Source: Utricularia gibba (lineage: Eukaryota; Streptophyta; Magnoliopsida; Lamiales; Lentibulariaceae). Taken from it: a stretch of DNA of 31,822 nt. Each line of letters opens with the position of its first letter. Position 1 is the first letter of the stretch. The notes beneath the pieces are model-generated. The model made no database searches and was not told the DNA's origin. It saw only the letters and a list, made by a program, of their open reading frames with translations. The stretch covers positions 1-31,822 of the forward strand of contig NEEC01000051.1 in the NCBI GenBank assembly GCA_002189035.1. The letters are read 5' to 3'. The translations under genes were made by a program, and so were the position numbers. Below are positions 25,869-31,822 of this stretch, piece by piece.

Positions 25869-26927
25869 GAAAAGGGCTTCCCAACAGTGTGCTATGAAGA
25901 GCAAGGATCTGCATGTTATGCAAGAGGTGCTTCGCGGACCAGGATGTGCGACGTAGTCATTTCATTGCGCATCATCATTCGGGGTGCATCCTAAAAATCA
26001 CACGTGCACGGGATTCATTAAAAATAAATATTTACGCATATCCAGAGTGTATAACAGTGTTGGGATAAGTGATGCCACGAAATTCATGATGTAGCATGTG
26101 ACTTTTTTCCAACTTGATCGCATAGTAGATGAATTCTGACACCATATGTTGATGCATTTAGTTGCTATGATACTTCTGATTCTTGATGCACCATTCCCGT
26201 ATACCATGTCTCTAGTGGCTATTTGATTCTTTTGCCTTGTATGTTGTTCGCATCAATTTCGAGAACATGAAGCACATTATTAAATGCAGTCACCACGGAA
26301 TGCCACGTGAGACACCTTTCGTTGTGGCCCTTTTTTAATATGTCCACAGTTATCGGACAAACGTAACTCCAAATTATAATACTTGGAGCTCGAAAAGGGC
26401 TTCCCAACAGTGTGCTATGAAGAGCAAGGATCTGCATGTTATGCAAGAGGTGTTTCGCGGACCAGGATGTGCGACGTAGTCATTTCATTGCGCATCACCA
26501 TTCGGGATGCAGCCGAAAAATCACACGTGCACCGGATTTGTTAAAAATAAATATTTACGCATATCCTGAGTATACAACAGTGTTGGGATAAGTGATGCCA
26601 CGAAATTCATGATGTAACATGTGACTTTTTTCCATCTTGATCGCATATCCGATGAAGTTTGACACCATATGTTTTGGCTGTTGATTGATTCAATTAGTTG
26701 CTATGATACTTCTGATTCTTGATGCACCATTCCCATACACCATGTCTCTAGTGGCTATTTGATTCTTTTGCCGTGTATCCCATTTGCATCAATGTCGAGA
26801 ACGAGAAGCACATTCTTAGACGCAGCCACCAAGAAAGGACACCTAAGACACTTTTCGTTGTGGCTTGTTTTTAATATGTCCACAGTTATCGGACAAACGT
26901 AACTCCAAATTATAATACTTGGAGCTC
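25869..26927. repeat. Canonical dimer (A 523 + B 536)
   Basis: No difference from the reference dimer seen. Confidence 0.95.
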
Positions 26928-27982
26928 GAAAAGGGCTTCCCAACAGTGTGCTATGAAGAGCAAGGATCTGCATGTTATGCAAGAGGTGCTTCGCGGACCA
27001 GGATGTGCGACGTAGTCATTTCATTGCGCATCATCATTCGGGGTGCATCCTAAAAATCACACGTGCACGGGATTCATTAAAAATAAATATTTACGCATAT
27101 CCAGAGTGTATAACAGTGTTGGGATAAGTGATGCCACGAAATTCATGATGTAGCATGTGACTTTTTTCCAACTTGATCGCATAGTAGATGAATTCTGACA
27201 CCATATGTTGATGCATTTAGTTGCTATGATACTTCTGATTCTTGATGCACCATTCCCGTATACCATGTCTCTAGTGGCTATTTGATTCTTTTGCCTTGTA
27301 TGTTGTTCGCATCAATTTCGAGAACATGAAGCACATTATTAAATGCAGTCACCACGGAATGCCACGTGAGACACCTTTCGTTGTGGCCCTTTTTTAATAT
27401 GTCCACAGTTATCGGACAAACGTAACTCCAAATTATAATACTTGGAGCTCGAAAGGGCTTCCCAACAGTGTGCTATGAAGAGCAAGGATCTGCATGTTAT
27501 GCAAGAGGTGCTTCGCGGACCAGGATGTGCGACGTAGTCATTTCATTGCGCATCACATTCGGGATGCAGCCAAAAATCACACGTGCACGGGATTTGTTAA
27601 AAATAAATATTTACGCATATCCTGAGTATAAACAGTGTTGGGATAAGTGATGCCACGAAATTCATGATGTAACATGTGACTTTTTTCCATCTTGATCGCA
27701 TATCCGATGAAGTTTGACACCATATGTTTTGGCTGTTGATTGATTCAATTAGTTGCTATGATACTTCTGATTCTTGATGCACCATTCCCATACACCATGT
27801 CTCTAGTGGCTATTTGATTCTTTTGCCGTGTATCCCATTTGCATCAATGTCGAGAACGAGAAGCACATTCTTAGACGCAGCCACCAAGAAAGGACACCTA
27901 AGACACTTTTCGTTGTGGCTTGTTTTTAATATGTCCACAGTTATCGGACAAACGTAACTCCAAATTATAATACTTGGAGCTC
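26928..27982. repeat. Dimer (A 523 + B 532)
   Basis: B, 27451-27982, has four single-base losses: GAAAGGGC, CATCACATTC, GCAGCCAAAAATC (G/T column) and GAGTATAAACAG. It also has a C-to-G (A-type) change in CACGGGATTTG. Three of the four losses are at divergent columns. Confidence 0.93.
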
Positions 27983-29040
27983 GAAAAGGGCTTCCCAACA
28001 GTGTGCTATGAAGAGCAAGGATCTGCATGTTATGCAAGAGGTGCTTCGCGGACCAGGATGTGCGACGTAGTCATTTCATTGCGCATCATCATTCGGGGTG
28101 CATCCTAAAAATCACACGTGCACGGATTCATTAAAAATAAATATTTACGCATATCCAGAGTGTATAACAGTGTTGGGATAAGTGATGCCACGAAATTCAT
28201 GATGTAGCATGTGACTTTTTTCCAACTTGATCGCATAGTAGATGAATTCTGACACCATATGTTGATGCATTTAGTTGCTATGATACTTCTGATTCTTGAT
28301 GCACCATTCCCGTATACCATGTCTCTAGTGGCTATTTGATTCTTTTGCCTTGTATGTTGTTCGCATCAATTTCGAGAACATGAAGCACATTATTAAATGC
28401 AGTCACCACGGAATGCCACGTGAGACACCTTTCGTTGTGGCCCTTTTTTAATATGTCCACAGTTATCGGACAAACGTAACTCCAAATTATAATACTTGGA
28501 GCTCGAAAAGGGCTTCCCAACAGTGTGCTATGAAGAGCAAGGATCTGCATGTTATGCAAGAGGTGCTTCGCGGACCAGGATGTGCGACGTAGTCATTTCA
28601 TTGCGCATCACCATTCGGGATGCAGCCGAAAAATCACACGTGCACCGGATTTGTTAAAAATAAATATTTACGCATATCCTGAGTATACAACAGTGTTGGG
28701 ATAAGTGATGCCACGAAATTCATGATGTAACATGTGACTTTTTTCCATCTTGATCGCATATCCGATGAAGTTTGACACCATATGTTTTGGCTGTTGATTG
28801 ATTCAATTAGTTGCTATGATACTTCTGATTCTTGATGCACCATTCCCATACACCATGTCTCTAGTGGCTATTTGATTCTTTTGCCGTGTATCCCATTTGC
28901 ATCAATGTCGAGAACGAGAAGCACATTCTTAGACGCAGCCACCAAGAAAGGACACCTAAGACACTTTTCGTTGTGGCTTGTTTTTAATATGTCCACAGTT
29001 ATCGGACAAACGTAACTCCAAATTATAATACTTGGAGCTC
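27983..29040. repeat. Dimer (A 522 + B 536)
   Basis: A, 27983-28504, has GCACGGATTC with one base lost at a divergent column, one of few A copies so affected. B, 28505-29040, has the A-type GTGCTTCG and is otherwise canonical. Confidence 0.94.
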
Positions 29041-29535
29041 GAAAAGGGCTTCCCAACAGTGTGCTATGAAGAGCAAGGATCTGCATGTTATGCAAGAGGT
29101 GCTTCGCGGACCAGGATGTGCGACGTAGTCATTTCATTGCGCATCATCATTCGGGGTGCATCCTAAAAATCACACGTGCACGGGATTCATTAAAAATAAA
29201 TATTTACGCATATCCAGAGTGTATAACAGTGTTGGGATAAGTGATGCCACGAAATTCATGATGTAGCATGTGACTTTTTTCCACTTGATCGCATAGTAGA
29301 TGAATTTGACACCATATGTTGATATGTTGCTATGATACTTCTGATTCTTGATGCACCATTCCCGTATACCATGTCTCTAGTGGCTATTTGATTCTTTTGC
29401 CTGTATGTGCATCAATTTCGAGAACAGAAGCACATTATTAACGCAGCACCACTTGAGACACTTTCGTTGTGGCTTTTTTTAATATGTCCACAGTTATCGG
29501 ACAAACGTAACTCCAAATTATAATACTTGGAGCTC
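29041..29535. repeat. Shortened A-type monomer (495 bp)
   Basis: Canonical A to about 29280, then small gaps: TTCCACTTG, GAATTTGAC (EcoRI site lost), GTTGATATGTTGC, GCCTGTATGTGCATC, GAACAGAAGC, TTAACGCAGCACCACTTGAG, GACACTTTCG. Same length as the shortened A at 10041-10535, but with a different set of gaps. Confidence 0.88.
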
Positions 29536-30051
29536 GAAAAGGGCTTCCCAACAGTGTGCTATGAAGAGCAAGGATCTGCATGTTATGCAAGAGGTGTTCG
29601 CGGACCAGGATGTGCGACGTAGTCATTTCATTGCGCATCATCATTCGGGTGCATCCTAAAAATCACACGTGCACGGATTCATTAAAAATAAATATTTACG
29701 CATATCCAGAGTGTATAACAGTGTTGGGATAAGTGATGCCACGAAATTCATGATGTAGCATGTGACTTTTTTCCAACTTGATCGCATAGTAGATGAATTC
29801 TGACACCATATGTTGATGCATTTAGTTGCTATGATACTTCTGATTCTTGATGCACCATTCCCGTATACCATGTCTCTAGTGGCTATTTGATTCTTTTGCC
29901 TTGTATGTTGTTCGCATCAATTTCGAGAACATGAAGCACATTATTAAATGCAGCACCACGAATGCCACGTGAGACACTTTCGTTGTGGCTTTTTTTAATA
30001 TGTCCACAGTTATCGGACAAACGTAACTCCAAATTATAATACTTGGAGCTC
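29536..30051. repeat. Second consecutive A-type monomer (516 bp)
   Basis: A-type throughout (GTAGCATG, EcoRI site, CCCGTATACC, TATGTTGTTCGC). Divergent-column losses occur at GGTGTTCG, ATTCGGGTGC, GCACGGATTC, GCAGCACCACGAATG and GACACTTTCG. Two A-type units in a row break the A-B alternation for the second time. Confidence 0.9.
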
Positions 30052-30540
30052 GAAAAGGGCTTCCCAACAGTGTGCTATGAAGAGCAAGGATCTGCATGTT
30101 ATGCAAGAGGTGCTTCGCGGACCAGGATGTGCGACGTAGTCATTTCATTGCGCATCATCATTCGGGTGCATCCTAAAAATCACACGTGCACGGGATTTTT
30201 AAAAATAAATATTTACGCATATCCAGAGTATAACAGTGTTGGGATAAGTGATGCCACGAAATTCATGATGTAACATGTGACTTTTTTCCAACTTGATCGC
30301 ATAGTAGATGAATTTGACACATATGTTATGATTGATTTAGTTGCTATGATACTTCTGATTCTTGATGCACCATTCCCTATACCATGTCTCTAGTGGCTAT
30401 TTGATTCTTTTGCCTTGTATGTTTTCGCATCAATTTCGAGAACATGAAGCACATTTATGAGACACTTTTCGTTGTGGCCCTTTTTTAATATGTCCACAGT
30501 TATCGACAAACGTAACTCCAAATTATAATACTTGGAGCTC
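30052..30540. repeat. Mosaic A/B monomer, shortest in the array (489 bp)
   Basis: Markers alternate: GCTTCG and CATCATC (A), GTAACATG (B), CAACTTGATCGCATAGTAG (A), GAATTTGAC, then GTTATGATTGATTTAG, which matches neither type. CCCTATACC lacks the G/A base. About 26 bp are gone between GCACATT and TATGAGACAC. Dyad 1 is damaged (ATCGACAAA for ATCGGACAAA). Confidence 0.85.
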
Positions 30541-31051
30541 GAAAAGGGCTTCCCAACAGTGCTATGAAGAGCAAGGATCTGCATGTTATGCAAGAGGTGT
30601 TCGCGGACCAGGATGTGCGACGTAGTCATTTCATTGCGCATCACCATTCGGGATGCAGCCTAAAAATCACACGTGCACCGGATTTTAAAAATAAATATTT
30701 ACGCATATCCAGAGTATACAACAGTGTTGGGATAAGTGATGCCACGAAATTCATGATGTAACATGTGACTTTTTTCCATCTTGATCGCATATAGATGAAG
30801 TTTGACACCATATGTTGATTGCATTTAGTTGCTATGATACTTCTGATTCTTGATGCACCATTCCCGTATACCATGTCTCTAGTGGCTATTTGATTCTTTT
30901 GCCTTGTATGGTTTGCATCAATTTCGAGAACAGAAGCACATTCTTAGACGCAGCACCAAGAAAGGACACCTAAGACACTTTTCGTTGTGGCTTTTTAATA
31001 TGTCCACAGTTATCGGACAAACGTAACTCCAAATTATAATACTTGGAGCTC
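30541..31051. repeat. Mosaic B/A monomer (511 bp)
   Basis: Lacks two bases in CAACAGTGCTATG and the C/T base in GGTGTTCG. It has B-type CATCACCATTCGGGATGC, mixed CAGCCTAAAAATC, CCAGAGTATACAAC (A then B), GTAACATG (B), CATATAGATGAAG (mixed), GTTGATTGCATTTAG (intermediate), CCCGTATACC and GCCTTGTATG (A), then B-type TTCTTAGACGCAG followed by the loss of one C. Confidence 0.85.
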
Positions 31052-31573
31052 GAAAAGGGCTTCCCAACAGTGTGCTATGAAGAGCAAGGATCTGCATGTT
31101 ATGCAAGAGGTGCTTCGCGGACCAGGATGTGCGACGTAGTCATTTCATTGCGCATCATCATTCGGGGTGCATCCTAAAAATCACACGTGCACGGGATTCA
31201 TTAAAAATAAATATTACGCATATCCAGAGTGTATAACAGTGTTGGGATAAGTGATGCCACGAAATTCATGATGTAGCATGTGACTTTTTTCCAACTTGAT
31301 CGCATAGTAGATGAATTCTGACACCATATGTTGATGCATTTAGTTGCTATGATACTTCTGATTCTTGATGCACCATTCCCGTATACCATGTCTCTAGTGG
31401 CTATTTGATTCTTTTGCCTTGTATGTTGTTCGCATCAATTTCGAGAACATGAAGCACATTATTAAATGCAGTCACCACGGAATGCCACGTGAGACACCTT
31501 TCGTTGTGGCCCTTTTTTAATATGTCCACAGTTATCGGACAAACGTAACTCCAAATTATAATACTTGGAGCTC
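31052..31573. repeat. A monomer (522 bp)
   Basis: Canonical A apart from one T missing in AAATATTACGC. Confidence 0.93.
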
Positions 31574-31822
31574 GAAAAGGGCTTCCCAACAGTGTGCTAT
31601 GAAGAGCAAGGATCTGCATGTTATGCAAGAGGTGCTTTCGCGGACCAGGATGTGCGACGTAGTCATTTCATTGCGCATCACCATTCGGGATGCAGCCGAA
31701 AAATTCCCATACACCATGTCTCTAGTGGCTATTTGATTCTTTTTGCCGTGTATCCCATTTGCATCAATGTCGAGAACGAGAAGCACATTCTTAGACGCAG
31801 CCACCAAGAAAGGACACCTAAG
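31574..31822. repeat. B monomer with 209-bp deletion, cut by window end
   Basis: Starts as B with GTGCTTTCGCGG (A-type C plus an extra T). After GCCGAAAAAT it jumps directly to TCCCATACACC, skipping 209 bp present in canonical B. The junction at 31703-31705 shows only a 2-bp overlap (AT). A further extra T follows in GATTCTTTTTGCC. The window stops in the B segment ending GGACACCTAAG. Confidence 0.88.

Larger units (their letters stand above)
1..31822. repeat. Tandem satellite array, dimeric 1059-bp higher-order repeat
   Basis: The same sequence recurs head to tail from first to last base, with GAGCTC once per monomer just before each boundary used here. Boundaries fall every 489-537 bp; most spacings are exactly 523 (type A) or 536 (type B). 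No unique sequence interrupts it and both window ends cut the array, so its true length is unknown. All monomers share one orientation. Diagnostic differences: A has CATCATCATTCGGGG, GTAGCATG, an EcoRI site, CCCGTATACC and GCCTTGTATG. B has CATCACCATTCGGGA, GTAACATG, GTTTTGGCTGTTGATTG, CCCATACACC and GCCGTGTATC. Such arrays are typical of eukaryotic heterochromatin. Chromosomal position and species cannot be read from the sequence. Confidence 0.97.

Noticed and set aside
28609-28845. 8-bp direct repeat CACCATTC, 229 bp apart within B, as a sign of an older half-size monomer
   Set aside because: Flanking sequence does not align beyond a few bases, and A has the first copy changed (CATCATTC); too short to support an ancestral sub-repeat.
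1-31822. CRISPR array
   Set aside because: The period of 523/536 bp with no unique spacers between short repeats is a satellite, not repeat-spacer architecture.
1-31822. Monomer length as three nucleosome repeats (about 3 x 175-179 bp)
   Set aside because: The arithmetic fits, but conserved blocks are not spaced at that interval and I see no internal third-length similarity.
1-31822. Telomere repeats, rRNA, tRNA or 5S tandem genes
   Set aside because: No telomere motif, tRNA fold or 5S internal control region was seen in the monomer.

Overview
The whole 31.8-kb window is one uninterrupted tandem satellite array. I see no credible gene, RNA gene, transposon, CRISPR array or unique sequence in it. 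Taking the SacI hexamer GAGCTC as the monomer end, the window holds 60 full or near-full monomers plus a truncated 61st. Two monomer types exist: A (canonical 523 bp) and B (canonical 536 bp). Over alignable columns they are about 90% identical by eye, with some 45-50 substitutions plus a 13-bp length difference. They alternate A-B-A-B, which makes a 1059-bp dimeric higher-order repeat whose copies are nearly 100% identical.

The organism cannot be named from this sequence. A 31.8-kb head-to-tail array of roughly 530-bp monomers, with dimeric higher-order structure and no open reading frame longer than 148 codons, points to eukaryotic constitutive heterochromatin (centromeric, pericentromeric or subtelomeric). 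Monomer size and base composition (A monomer 41% G+C by hand count) suit a flowering plant, possibly a grass, but I do not recognise the family. No telomere repeat or CENP-B-box match was seen.

Layout: 1-9517 is nine A-B dimers, with scattered one-base defects mostly in the first 200 bp of B. The alternation breaks at 9518-11051 (A, shortened A, shortened B). From 11052 to 14750 the dimers are regular. From 14751 to 19516 five successive B monomers carry A-like bases in their first 190 bp or so. From 19517 to 29040 lie nine very homogeneous dimers. From 29041 to 31051 there are four shortened or mosaic monomers (489-516 bp). An A monomer follows (31052-31573), then a final B with a 209-bp internal deletion that runs off the window.

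Two points stand out. First, a 121-bp block straddling each monomer boundary is identical between A and B and holds two adjacent dyads (TGTCC-N9-GGACA and CTCCAA-N10-TTGGAG). Second, most missing bases fall exactly at columns where A and B differ. That is the signature of a consensus built from mixed A and B reads, so much of the apparent variation, including the two phase breaks, may be an assembly artefact rather than biology.
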